Part shown: one piece after another, positions 1 to 10,075 of the stretch
Layout: each line of letters opens with the position of its first letter
Numbering within the stretch: position 1 is the first letter of the stretch
NCBI GenBank assembly: GCA_021186555.1
Contig: JAJKFL010000237.1
Span: forward strand, 43,260,483-43,324,482
Reading direction: 5' to 3'
DNA from: Reticulitermes speratus
Taxonomy: Eukaryota > Arthropoda > Insecta > Blattodea > Rhinotermitidae
Length of the DNA stretch: 64,000 nucleotides
Notes under the pieces: generated by a model
The model's input: the letters and a program-made list of their open reading frames with translations, nothing else
What the model was told of the DNA's origin: nothing
Database searches by the model: none
Program-made: the position numbers and the translations under genes

Positions 1-189
1 CTCTGTGTAGTGTTGTCCCATCTGGCATATGCGAACAAGCCCAAAGTGCTTGTAATTAGCGACTGTCATCGCTACCAACATTTCCTGTGAAGAGAATAGC
101 CACATAGACAATTGTAGGGGAAACAGACGGAGCTGTGGTGGGGGTGTGGCCACAGCAAGACGCTCTGCGCGGCCTGCTGAAACTGTCTT

Positions 190-355
190 AACAGTGCGAT
201 TTTACGTGTGTTCGCGAGTTGCAAAACGCGACTGTTGGTTCGGTTTTGTCCGTCCGTCCGCGTGGAACAATTCGGCGCCCAATGAACGGATTTTCATTAA
301 ATTTTACATGTGGGACACTTCCTGAAATCTGCCCAGAAAATTCAAATCTGGTTAA
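190..355 (+). repeat. dispersed repeat fragment, unknown family
   Basis: This block resembles 29160-29395. Both carry a GTCCGTCC run followed about 90 bases later by ACACTTCCTGAAA or ACACCTTCCTTAAAA and then GAAAAT(T/C)CAAAT. Two diverged copies imply an interspersed element, but I cannot name the family and see no termini. The short reading frames crossing it do not look like protein. Confidence 0.35.
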
Positions 356-357
356 GA

Positions 358-637
358 AAAAAAGCAATCCCATTACAGGCCTGGACAGACCCTTAGGGGT
401 CCAGGAGGTTGAGGCTCCAGATATCTAGGCAATCGGCACATGAACGTGGTAAGGTTGTCAACCCTACGTACCGGCCGCCTTTACCTCCAGGAAATATTGC
501 TGATACTCATTTCTGTTAGAAGCTGAGTCGACCCCAGGGCCATAGTGCGGCCGAAAGGATTATGCCAATGAAACATTCCAATGACACAATCGGGAATCGA
601 ACCCGCGACCTTCAAACAACTGCGCCACCGTGTGCTT
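358..637 (-). mobile_element. tRNA-derived SINE, family 1, internally deleted head
   Basis: Read on the minus strand this matches the full copy at 20635-20933. It starts with a pol III A-box-like GGTGGCGCAGTTG, has a B box GGTTCGATTCCC (complement near 590-602), then the body with CCGGCCGCACTATGG and the tail ending CAGGCCTGTAATGGGATTG. About 20 bases between A and B boxes present in the 20.6 kb copy are missing here. The tail lies at the left next to an A-rich stretch. It is a retroposed element and not a functional tRNA gene. Confidence 0.8.
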
Positions 638-964
638 AAAATTCGAAAAAAAAAAGCAGGCACTTTGCATGCCTACAATATGTCGCTGAATTGTTGGGTT
701 GAGCGAAATTGTCGGAGACAACAGACACACAGCATGTCAACTACATTTTGCCGCTCACCAGATAACGCCAACAATAGGCAGCGCCAGACGGACCGCAACA
801 CAACACTGCGTACAGCGCGGTGAACAGACTGCGGTCATGACAGTGCTTCCTGCTGGCGGTGCGTGAAAAACTGAGGTTGAGATGCGTCGTGCGTAATGGC
901 CACCGTCTGCAGAGAGAAGCCTGCAATCAGTTCTAATGCTTACTGCCGTATGCCTAATTACGAC
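638..964. other. no gene or repeat recognised
   Basis: Short overlapping frames occur on both strands with no recognisable domain. The right end runs into the 49-bp array through the words AACGTCACATTACGTGG. Confidence 0.5.
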
Positions 965-3383
965 TTACGTAACTGAACGTCACATTACGTGGCCACAGTG
1001 CTGCTCGCGCTAGTTGTCTCTCAACAAACAACATTACATGGCCACAGTGCTGCTCGCGCTAGTTGTCTCTCAACAAACAACATTACGTGGCCACAGTGCT
1101 GCTCGCGCTAGTTGTCTCACAACAAACAACATTACGTGGCCACAGTGCTGCTCGCGCTAGTTGTCTCTCAACAAACAACATTACATGGCCACAGTGCTGC
1201 TCGCGCTAGTTGTCTCTCAACAAACAACATTACATGGCCACAGTGCTGCTCGCGCTAGTTGTCTCTCAACAAACAACATTACATGGCCACAGTGCTGCTC
1301 GCGCTAGTTGTCTCTCAACAAACAACATTACGTGGCCACAGTGCTGCTCGCGCTAGTTGTCTCACAACAAACAACATTACGTGGCCACAGTGCTGCTCGC
1401 GCTAGTTGTCTCACAACAAACAACATTACGTGGCCACAGTGCTGCTCGCGCTAGTTGTCTCTCAACAAACAACATTACGTGGCCATAGTGCTGCTCGCGC
1501 TAGTTGTCTCTCAACAAACAACATTACGTGGCCACAGTGCTGCTCGCGCTAGTTGTCTCTCAACAAACAACATTACGTGGCCACAGTGCTGCTCGCGCTA
1601 GTTGTCTCACAACAAACAACATTACGTGGCCACAGTGCTGCTCGCGCTAGTTGTCTCACAACAAACAACATTACGTGGCCACAGTGCTGCTCGCGCTAGT
1701 TGTCTCTCAACAAACAACATTACGTGGTCACAGTGCTGCTCGCGCTAGTTGTCTCTCAACAAACAACATTACGTGGCCACAGTGCTGCTCGCGCTAGTTG
1801 TCTCTCAACAAACAACACGTGGCCACAGTGCTGCTCGCGCTAGTTGTCTCTCAACAAACAACATTACATGGCCACAGTGCTGCTCGCGCTAGTTGTCTCT
1901 CAACAAACAACATTACGTGGCCACAGTGCTGCTCGCGCTAGTTGTCTCTCAACAAACAACATTACATGGCCACAGTGCTGCTCGCGCTAGTTGTCTCTCA
2001 ACAAACAACATTACTGGCCACAGTGCTGCTCGCGCTAGTTGTCTCTCAACAAACAACATTACATGGCCACAGTGCTGCTCGCGCTAGTTGTCTCTCAACA
2101 AACAACATTACATGGCCACAGTGCTGCTCGCGCTAGTTGTCTCTCAACAAACAACATTACATGGCCACAGTGCTGCTCGCGCTAGTTGTCTCTCAACAAA
2201 CAACATTACATGGCCACAGTGCTGCTCGCGCTAGTTGTCTCTCAACAAACAACATTACGTGGTCACAGTGCTGCTCGCGCTAGTTGTCTCTCAACAAACA
2301 ACATTACATGGCCACAGTGCTGCTCGCGCTAGTTGTCTCTCAACAAACAACATTACATGGCCACAGTGCTGCTCGCGCTAGTTGTCTCTCAACAAACAAC
2401 ATTACATGGCCACAGTGCTGCTCGCGCTAGTTGTCTCTCAACAAACAACATTACGTGGTCACAGTGCTGCTCGCGCTAGTTGTCTCTCAACAAACAACAT
2501 TACATGGCCACAGTGCTGCTCGCGCTAGTTGTCTCTCAACAAACAACATTACATGGCCACAGTGCTGCTCGCGCTAGTTGTCTCTCAACAAACAACATTA
2601 CATGGCCACAGTGCTGCTCGCGCTAGTTGTCTCTCAACAAACAACATTACATGGCCACAGTGCTGCTCGCGCTAGTTGTCTCTCAACAAACAACATTACA
2701 TGGCCACAGTGCTGCTCGCGCTAGTTGTCTCTCAACAAACAACATTACTGGTCACAGTGCTGCTCGCGCTAGTTGTCTCTCAACAAACAACATTACATGG
2801 CCACAGTGCTGCTCGCGCTAGTTGTCTCTCAACAAACAACATTACATGGCCACAGTGCTGCTCGCGCTAGTTGTCTCTCAACAAACAACATTACATGGCC
2901 ACAGTGCTGCTCGCGCTAGTTGTCTCTCAACAAACAACATTACGTGGTCACAGTGCTGCTCGCGCTAGTTGTCTCTCAACAAACAACATTACATGGCCAC
3001 AGTGCTGCTCGCGCTAGTTGTCTCTCAACAAACAACATTACGTGGCCACAGTGCTGCTCGCGCTAGTTGTCTCTCAACAAACAACATTACATGGCCACAG
3101 TGCTGCTCGCGCTAGTTGTCTCTCAACAAACAACATTACATGGCCACAGTGCTGCTCGCGCTAGTTGTCTCTCAACAAACAACATTACATGGCCACAGTG
3201 CTGCTCGCGCTAGTTGTCTCTCAACAAACAACATTACATGGCCACAGTGCTGCTCGCGCTAGTTGTCTCTCAACAAACAACATTACATGGCCACAGTGCT
3301 GCTCGCGCTAGTTGTCTCTCAACAAACAACATTACATGGCCACAGTGCTGCTCGCGCTAGTTGTCTCTCAACAAACAACATTA
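965..3383 (+). repeat. 49-bp tandem satellite array, about 49 copies
   Basis: The unit runs from GTGGCCACAGTGCTGCTCGC through GCTAGTTGTC to CAACAAACAACATTAC. Diagnostic variants are C(A/G)TGG, GG(C/T)CAC and CTC(T/A)C. CTCAC units occur only in the left third, in pairs spaced five units apart (near 1357 and 1603). GGTCAC units recur every four units (196 bp) between about 2260 and 2945, with one six-unit gap. This indicates amplification of multi-unit blocks. Rare 1-3 base deletions occur (for example near 1813). The 64-residue frames read in it are repeat artefacts. Confidence 0.97.
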
Positions 3384-3448
3384 ACGTCACGTTGTGCTCG
3401 GCGTGCATCTTGACATTAATGTCACGTTGTGTTCGCCGTGCATCTTGA
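3379..3448 (+). repeat. 35-bp tandem duplication at array edge
   Basis: Two adjacent copies starting CATTAA(C/T)GTCACGTTGTG and ending GCATCTTGA differ at a few positions. They directly follow the last 49-bp unit and share its CATTA word, so they may mark the original non-amplified flank. Confidence 0.8.
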
Positions 3449-3510
3449 CATTAATTTTCAGTTTTTTAACCAACAAATGCACTTTTTATTTTCGTATTTC
3501 TGTTCAATTC

Positions 3511-3553
3511 ACCCTACATATGTTTCGGCCGTAACTCTGCCATCATCACGGTA
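3511..3553 (-). ncRNA. hammerhead-like motif, decayed (left arm)
   Basis: On the minus strand the order is TACC, GTGATGA, one extra base, stem II GGC...GCC, GAAAC, ATAT, GTA, GGGT. It has the same layout as the copy at 4881-4928, but the first core base is G instead of C. The word ACATATGT is a perfect palindrome, which would allow a dimeric stem III. It is probably inactive because of the core change. Confidence 0.45.
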
Positions 3554-3795
3554 CATCGATAAGTTCACTTCACTGTTCACTAATTTTTACGACACAGCGC
3601 TCTATACTCACAATTTATAGTGCTACACTTTACACTTCTAAAGCAACATAAACACTGTATACAGCAAGACATTGCAAGAAAAAACTTGAAGAAATTTTGT
3701 ATACCGCTGATTGTCAACGTAAATAGTAGCCTTAAACAGTGTAACGGTTGTGATAATACTAAATGGACCGGTGAACAGTGAAGTGAACTTACCGG

Positions 3796-3846
3796 TGTAC
3801 CTTGATGAAGGCTGGGTCACGGCCGAAACATATGTAGGGTAAAGTG
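3796..3846 (+). ncRNA. hammerhead-like motif, decayed (right arm)
   Basis: The core TTGATGA (3802-3808) is followed by one extra A, stem II GGC (3810-3812) with GCC (3822-3824), GAAA (3825-3828), C, palindromic ATAT, then GTA (3834-3836). Stem I would pair TACC upstream with GGTA downstream. The first core base is T where hammerheads need C, so activity is doubtful. Confidence 0.45.
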
Positions 3847-3883
3847 AACAGAAAATTACAAAAATAAAAAGTGCGTTTGTTGG

Positions 3884-4429
3884 ATTGAAATAAAATTAAT
3901 TAATATCCAGGCAGTCTACACGCACACTAGGCTGGCCGTGACCGGAGTTTTGAAAAATTTTATATGTAAAGGAGACTTACGGACGGAACGTAACGTACTG
4001 TTTGGATGAGCGGAAATTAGATGTCGTCAAATAAGGTGATGGGGGATATCTTATTGTATTACTGCATGGCTATTGTGTAAGTCGCCGATCGCAGTGTGGC
4101 TTCCGAAACTCTGTAGCTGGCCACCCCTGTAATCAAACTAATGACGCAGTGTTCCTGTTGTTACGTCACATCCGCCGTGCAGTTTACTAGTTTTTCTTCT
4201 TGACATTACACGACGCACAGTTAACATAAAAACATACAATCAATATAATTAACACTTGCTGTTGATCTAGCAACGTGCAACAAGCACCACACAGCCGGGA
4301 TCCAATTTGGATCGTAGACGAACAATGTCTGTACACAGAGCCTTAATTACAAAGTACACATGTATAATGTTTAATTACTTCAACACAGTGTCACAGTATT
4401 ACCAACATTATTGTACTACATTCGCCAGT
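3884..4429. other. AT-rich spacer, nothing recognised
   Basis: No repeat, motif or plausible coding segment was recognised between the fold-back element and the LINE tail. A 94-residue frame that starts near 4307 runs into the (TTA)n tail and is not protein-like. Confidence 0.4.
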
Positions 4430-4545
4430 GGGCCGGTCACTCACTGCCACAAATGCACACGACTCAGTAACCTCGGAAAGAGGAGGCAAGAGGAGGCCCA
4501 AGCCCATATAGGGCTGTTGAGCTATGGCTATTATTATTATAGTAT
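4430..4545 (+). mobile_element. probable LINE 3' end with TTA-rich tail
   Basis: The segment AGAGGAGGCCCAAGCCC, then GGGCTGTTGAGCTATGG, followed by a TTATTATTATTA tract, matches my memory of the 3' untranslated end of insect non-LTR elements, which often finish in a simple TTA repeat. Only the terminus is present; no coding part precedes it. The family assignment rests on memory. Confidence 0.45.
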
Positions 4546-4651
4546 TACTATAGTACACTCATGTATGTACTATTGTACCCAAAACCCATAATAGTCTGCA
4601 CCGCTGATATCACAACGCATATACGACTTTCTTCTATTGCTTTCACAGTGC

Positions 4652-4830
4652 ATTTTTCTCACTAATTCAGTTTCTTACCAACAAAAGCACACATGTAGCA
4701 GCTTGTTACCACCTGAAGATGGTCCAAGGACTGAAACACGTGTAGGGGTATAAATATATACCAATAAAACTATAAAAGGGTGGTTCTTTGTGTGTGTATT
4801 TGTTGGTAAAAAAACTGAATTCGTATATAC
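4652..4830. mobile_element. small fold-back element around a hammerhead-like motif
   Basis: Left AATTCAGTTTCTTACCAACA (about 4661-4690) is the reverse complement of right TTTGTTGGTAAAAAAACTG (about 4799-4817), giving arms near 30 bases. The arm word CCAACAAA is the same end word seen at 3468 and 3882. The motif at 4707-4750 lies between the arms. Confidence 0.6.
4707..4750 (+). ncRNA. hammerhead-like ribozyme motif, copy 1
   Basis: Core CTGAAGA is at 4713-4719 and fits the CUGANGA consensus. One extra T (4720) precedes stem II, GGTCC (4721-4725) pairing with GGACT (4728-4732) with a terminal G-U pair. Then come GAAA (4733-4736), a C, ACGT, G and TA (4743-4744). The word ACACGTGT is an 8-base palindrome, suited to a dimeric stem III. 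Stem I would pair 4707-4712 with 4745-4750 in five of six positions. Known hammerheads in Penelope-like elements also have very short stem III. Self-cleavage is untested. Confidence 0.55.
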
Positions 4831-4880
4831 GACTGTTGTAATATATTTTATTGCTATACGTTTTATAGAAAGTTTTGTGT

Positions 4881-4928
4881 TAGCTCCCTGAAGATGGCGT
4901 GGCATAACGCCGAAACGTGTAGGAGCTA
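4881..4928 (+). ncRNA. hammerhead-like ribozyme motif, best copy
   Basis: All parts of a type I hammerhead occur in order. Stem I TAGCTCC (4881-4887) pairs perfectly over 7 bp with GGAGCTA (4922-4928). The core is CTGAAGA (4888-4894). Stem II is GGCG (4896-4899) with CGCC (4908-4911). GAAA is at 4912-4915. Stem III is only the A-U and C-G pairs around a GT loop, and the predicted cleavage site follows A4921. One extra U (4895) between core and stem II also occurs in the other copies in this window, so it is a family trait. The context suggests a remnant of a Penelope-like or retrozyme-like element. Confidence 0.65.
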
Positions 4929-4988
4929 TGTAAAAGTACGAATGAAATATAGAACAGTGCATTTGTTGATGTTACGTGACTTTGTACT

Positions 4989-5272
4989 GTGCAAACAGTA
5001 AGTTGTGCAAACAGCAAGTTGTGCAAACAGTAAGTTGTGCAAACAGCAAGTTGTGCAAACAGCAAATTGTGCAAACAGCAAGTTGTGCAAACAGCAAGTT
5101 GTGCAAACAGTAAGTTGTGCAAACAGCAAGTTGTGCAAACAGCAAATTGTGCAAACAGCAAGTTGTGCAAACAGTAAGTTGTGCAAACAGCAAATTGTGC
5201 AAACAGTAAGTTGTGCAAACAGCAAGTTGTGCAAACAGCAAATTGTGCAAACAGCAAGTTGTGCAAACAGTG
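4989..5272 (+). repeat. 16-bp tandem array, about 18 copies
   Basis: The unit is GCAAACAG(C/T)AA(G/A)TTGT. The three variants (CAAG, TAAG, CAAA) are interspersed, and a block of five or six units seems to recur. Because 16 is not a multiple of three and the unit lacks stops in several frames, overlapping frames of 126-145 residues arise on both strands; these are artefacts. The array abuts the LINE fragment on its right. Confidence 0.95.
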
Positions 5273-5319
5273 TAACAGCAATAGCAACGTGCTGTAATGT
5301 GTGTGCAGTTGTGAGTAGC

Positions 5320-5817
5320 AGCATTACGGGAAGAACATTGCAAGATGTAAACGAAATATTCACATCGCTGGTAGACCAAGAATAAGATGGGATTAAAAAT
5401 TAATTAAAAAAAAATGTATGATCGTATCACGAAAGCCTTTAATGAACGTTAATATGTCAAAATTGGTACATATAATTTTGATATATTAAAAAACTATACA
5501 TATATTGGTACAGTTCTAACAAATAAAAATGAATTAACACCAGACATTGAAACAAGAATTACAAATGCAAATACAGCAGACTTTGCACTTCTGCTTGCTA
5601 AAATGTCAATCAGTACTCAGAGCAGAAAAAATAAAAATGTACAAGATATCAATAAGACAGTGGCAACACGTGGAGCAGAGTTGGACAGTGCATGTAGATG
5701 GCACTGAACGACTGACTGCTTGAGAAAGGAACAGTTTTGAGAAGAATGTTTGGGGGAATTAAAGTAAGTGAGAATTGGAGAAAGCGAAATAATGAGGAAT
5801 TACTGCAGCTGTTTGGA
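5320..5817 (+). pseudogene. LINE reverse-transcriptase C-terminal region, 5' piece
   Basis: Frames shift several times, but stretches typical of the region after the catalytic palm of non-LTR reverse transcriptases can be read: LQDVNEIFTSLVDQ near 5335-5380, YIGTVLTNKNEL near 5500-5540, and VLRRMFGGIKVSENWRKR near 5735-5795. This is the segment between the polymerase core and the C-terminal tail; the catalytic core and the endonuclease are absent. The piece ends at GDLDVLSCVRVSR, which is exactly the sequence multiplied into the following 34-bp array. The rest of the coding sequence resumes at about 9832. The copy is dead, with at least two frameshifts before the array. The exact clade is uncertain. 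Confidence 0.75.
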
Positions 5818-8800
5818 GATTTAGATGTACTGTCATGTGTCAGAGTAAGTAGATTTAGATGTACTGTCATGTGTCAGAGTAAGTAATTAGATGACGTCAT
5901 TGTCAGAGTAATGATTTAATGTACGTCATGTGTCAGAGTAAGTAGATTTAGATGTACTGTCATGTTCAAGTGTAAAGTAGATTAGATGTATGCTGTCAAG
6001 TAAGTAGATAGATGTAACTGTCATGTGTCAGAGTAAGTAGATTTAGAAGTACTGTCAATGTGTCAGTGTAGTAGAGATTAGGACTGTACAGTTGCAAGAA
6101 AGTAAACTGAATATCACAGTCGCATGTGTACCAAGATAAGATGATTAGAATTATGATAAAAAAAATGTATGATCGTATACAGCCTTTAAGAACGTTAATA
6201 TGTCATAAAATTTAGATATATTTTGTATATTAAAAAACTATACATTATGTCAGTTGTCAAAGTAAAATGATTTAACACCGCATTGAACAAGTAAAGCAAA
6301 TAAGAGACTTGCATTGTTGCTAGAAAGTAATGTCAGTACTCAAGTCAGAAAAAATAAAATGTACAAGATATCAATAAGACATTGTCAAACGTGACAGAGT
6401 TGGACAGAGTGTAGATATAGAGTACTGACTGAGTAAGTAAAGTTTTAGAAGATGTATGTGGCAAGTAAGTAATTTAGAAGATAATGGACATTTGCAGATG
6501 TAGAGATTTAGATGTACTGTCATGTGTCAGAGTAAGTAGATTTAGATGTACTGTCATGTGTCAAAGAGATTAAGTACGATTATAGAATGATGTACTGTCA
6601 TGTGTCAGAGTAAGTAGATTTAGATGTACTGTCATGTGTCAGAGTAAGTAGATTTAGATGTACTGTCATGTGTCAGAGTAAGTAGATTTAGATGTACTGT
6701 CATGTGTCAGAGTAAGTAGATTTAGATGTACTGTCATGTGTCAGAGTAAGTAGATTTAGATGTACTGTCATGTGTCAGAGTAAGTAGATTTAGATGTACT
6801 GTCATGTGTCAGAGTAAGTAGATTTAGATGTACTGTCATGTGTCAGAGTAAGTAGATTTAGAGTACTGTCATGGTCAGATGGATTAATGTACTGTCATGT
6901 CAGTAAGTAGATTTAGATTACTGTCATGTGTCAGAGTAAGTAGATTTAGATGTACTGTCATGTGTCAGAGTAAGTAGATTTAGATGTACTGTCATGTGTC
7001 AGAGTAAGTAGATTAGATTACTGTCATGTGTCAGAGTAAGTAGATTTAGATGTACTGTCATGTGTCAGAGTAAGTAATTTAGATGTACTGTCATGTGTCA
7101 GAGTAAGTAGATTTAGATGTACTGTCATGTGTCAGAGAAGTAGATTTAGATGTACTGTCATGTGTCAGAGTAAGTAGATTTAGATGTACTGTCATTGTCA
7201 GAGTAAGTAGATTTAGATGTACTGTCATGTGTCAGAGTAAGTAGATTTAGAGACGTCATGTGTCAGAGTAAGTAGATTAGATGTACTGTCATGTGTCAAG
7301 TAAGTAATTTAGATGTACTGTCATGTGTCAGGTAAGTAGATTTAGATGTACTGTCATTGTCAGAGTAAGTAGATTTAGTGTACTGTCATGTGTCAGAGTA
7401 AGTAGATTTAGATGTACTGTCATGTGTCAGAGTAAGTAGATTTAGATGTACTGTCAGTGTCAGAGTAAGTAGATTTAGATGTACTGTCATGTGTCAAGTA
7501 AGTAGATTAGATGTACTGTCATGTGTCAGAGTAAGTAGATTTAGAGTACTGTCATGTGTCAGAGTAAGTAGATTTAGAGTACTGTCAGTTCAGAGTAAGT
7601 AGATTTAGATGTACTGTCATGTGTCAGAGTAAGTAGATTAGATGTACTGTCATGTGTCAGAGTAAGTAATTTGATGTATGTCATGTGTCAGAGTAAGTAG
7701 ATTTAGATGTACTGTCATGTGTCAAGTAAGTAGATTTAGATGTACTGTCATGTGTCAGAGTAAGTAGATTAGATGTACTGTCATGTGTCAAGTAAGTAGA
7801 TTTAATGTACTGTCATGTGTCAGAGTAAGTAGATTTAGATGTACTGTCATGTGTCAGAGTAAGTAGATTTAGATGTACTGTCATGTGTCAGAGTAAGTAG
7901 ATTTAGAGTCAGAGTAAGTAGATTTAGATGTACTGTCATGTGTCAGAGTAAGTAGATTTAGATGTACTGTCATGTGTCAGAGTAAGTAGATTTAGATGTA
8001 CTGTCATGTGTCAGAGTAAGTAGATTTAGATAGTACTGTCATGTGTCAGAGTAAGTAGATTTAGATGTACTGTCATGTGTCAGAGTAAGTAGATTTAGAT
8101 GTACTGTCATGTGTCAGAGTAAGTAATTAATTACGTCATGTGTCAAGTAGTAGATTAGATGTACTGTCATGTGTCAGAGTAAGTAGATTTAGATGTACTG
8201 TCATGTGTCAGAGTAAGTAGATTTAGATGTACTGTCATGTGTCAGAGTAAGTAGATTTAGATGTACTGTCATGTGTCAGAGTAAGTAGATTTAGATGTAC
8301 TGTCATGTGTCAGAGTAAGTAGATTTAGATGTACTGTCATGTGTCAGAGTAAGTAGATTTAGATGTACTGTCATGTGTCAGAGTAAGTAGATTTAGATGT
8401 ACTGTCATGTGTCAGAGTAAGTAGATTTAGATGTACTGTCATGTGTCAGAGTAAGTAGATTTAGATGTACTGTCATGTGTCAGAGTAAGTAGATTTAGAT
8501 GTACTGTCATGTGTCAGAGTAAGTAGATTTAGATGTACTGTCATGTGTCAGAGTAAGTAGATTTAGATGTACTGTCATGTGTCAGAGTAAGTAGATTTAG
8601 ATGTACTGTCATGTGTCAGAGTAAGTAGATTTAGATGTACTGTCATGTGTCAGAGTAAGTAGATTTAGATGTACTGTCATGTGTCAGAGTAAGTAGATTT
8701 AGATGTACTGTCATGTGTCAGAGTAAGTAGATTTAGATGTACTGTCATGTGTCAGAGTAAGTAGATTAGATTAGCAGTCAAGTAATAATTAGATGTACTG

Positions 8801-9830
8801 TCATGTGTCAGAGTAAGTAGATTTAGATGTACTGTCATGTGTCAGAGTAAGTAGATTTAGATGTACTGTCATGTGTCAGAGTAAGTAGATTTAGATGTAC
8901 TGTCATGTGTCAGAGTAAGTAGATTTAGATGTACTGTCATGTGTCAGAGTAAGTAGATTTAGATGTACTGTCATGTGTCAGAGTAAGTAGATTTAGATGT
9001 ACTGTCATGTGTCAAGAGTAAGTAGAATTTAGATGTACTGTCATGTGTCAGAGTAAGTAGATTTAGATGTACTGTCATGTGTCAGAGTAAGTAGATTTTA
9101 GATGTACTGTCATGTGTCAAAAAGTAAAGTAGATTTAGATGTACTGTCATGTGTCAGAGTAAGTAGATTTAGATGTACTGTCATGTGTCAGAGTAAGTAG
9201 ATTTAGATGTACTGTCATGTGTCAGAGTAAGTAGATTTATTAGATGTACTGTCATGTGTCAAGTAAGTAGATTTAGATGTACTGTCATGTGTCAGAGTAA
9301 GTAGATTTAGATGTACTGTCATGTGTCAGAGTAAGTAGATTTAGATGTACTGTCATGTGTCAGAGTAATAGATTTAGATGTACTGTCATGTGTCAGAGTA
9401 AGTAGATTTAGATGTACTGTCATGTGTCAGAGTAAGTAGATTTAGATGTACTGTCATGTGTCAGAGTAAGTAGATTTAGATGTACATGCAAGTATGTTGG
9501 TGACAGAGATAAGTAGATCTTAGATGTACTGTCATGTGTCAAGTAAGTAAGATTTAAGATGGTACTGTCATGTGTCAGAGTAAGTAGATTAGAGTACTGT
9601 CATGTGTCAGAGTAAGTAGATTTAGATTACTGTCATGTGTCAGAGTAAGTGATTAGATGACTGTCATGTGTCAAGTAATAGATTTAGATGTACGTCAGTG
9701 TCAGAGTAAGTAGATTAGATGTACTGTCATGTGTCAGAGTAAGTAGATTAGATGTACTGTCATGTGTCGTAAGTAGAGATGTACTGTCAGTTCAGATATA
9801 GATAGATTTATACTGTTATTTCAGTAAGTC
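5818..9830 (+). repeat. 34-bp tandem satellite array inside a LINE, about 105 copies
   Basis: The unit is GATTTAGATGTACTGTC followed by ATGTGTCAGAGTAAGTA. In the first copy it reads as DLDVLSCVRVSR in frame with the upstream reverse transcriptase, so the satellite is an amplified slice of that coding sequence. As 34 is not a multiple of three, the frame is lost in the array. The stretch 8160-9460 is nearly perfect; 6845-8160 and 9480-9830 contain many 1-6 base deletions. A degraded second copy of the upstream LINE segment interrupts it at 6092-6510. Confidence 0.95.
6092..6510 (+). pseudogene. degraded duplicate of the LINE segment within the array
   Basis: This stretch follows 5337-5830 in order: TTGCAAGA, CCAAGATAAGATG, AAAAAAAATGTATGATCGTA, TATTAAAAAACTATACA, TCAGTACTCAAGTCAGAAAA, TGTACAAGATATCAATAAGA. 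The differences are mostly short deletions together with intrusions of array words such as GAGTAAGTAA. Either the LINE segment and the start of the array were duplicated together and decayed, or the assembler built a mixed consensus here. The deletion-biased pattern makes me favour a consensus error over old divergence. No reading frame survives. Confidence 0.6.
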
Positions 9831-9831
9831 T

Positions 9832-10075
9832 GTTGATGGATGGCGTGTAATAGAATGAGAGTAAAAGAACGTCAGTCAAGTATTAATAATAACCGGAAGT
9901 CGACTAACAGACGACCAAAAAACAGATGTGGACCTGTGTACAAACAGATATTAATTGATGCAAAATTAAAAACTGGGAAGAGAGTTCAAAAACAGAGCTG
10001 ACTGGGAGAAGTCTGTTGGGCGAAGGTCAGCATTGGACTGCAGTGCCATCTGTGACCACAGAGTATTAAATGGCA
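9832..10075 (+). pseudogene. LINE reverse-transcriptase C-terminal tail, 3' piece
   Basis: After the array the same coding region resumes. RRPKNRCGPVYKQILIDAK can be read near 9910-9965, then after a frame change KNRADWEKSV near 9985-10015. These are typical of the tail of the same class of non-LTR protein, where a basic RPKNRW-like motif precedes the C terminus. Together with 5320-5817 this shows one LINE copy split by roughly 4 kb of internally generated satellite. It is non-functional. Confidence 0.7.

Larger units (their letters stand above)
3468..3882. mobile_element. fold-back element with about 112-bp inverted arms
   Basis: The arm at 3468-3582 is the imperfect reverse complement of 3770-3882. 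Both arms run from the end word CCAACAAA(T/C)GCACTTTTTATTTT through ACCCTACATATGTTTCGGCCG to AAGTTCACTTCACTGTTCAC. The outer part of each arm is the segment found about 50 bases after the other hammerhead-like motifs (4881-4928). Each arm therefore carries one such motif, in opposite orientation. The spacer between the arms (3583-3769) has no recognised content. Penelope-like or retrozyme-like origin is an inference. Confidence 0.75.

Noticed and set aside
361-420. Telomere-like TTAGG words in SINE family 1
   Set aside because: Only isolated CCCTTAGGG-like words inside the SINE tail; there is no tandem TTAGG run.
4880-5385. Overlapping 126-145 residue cysteine- and leucine-rich frames
   Set aside because: They come from the 16-bp repeat, whose length is not a multiple of three, so the same peptide is cycled through every frame.
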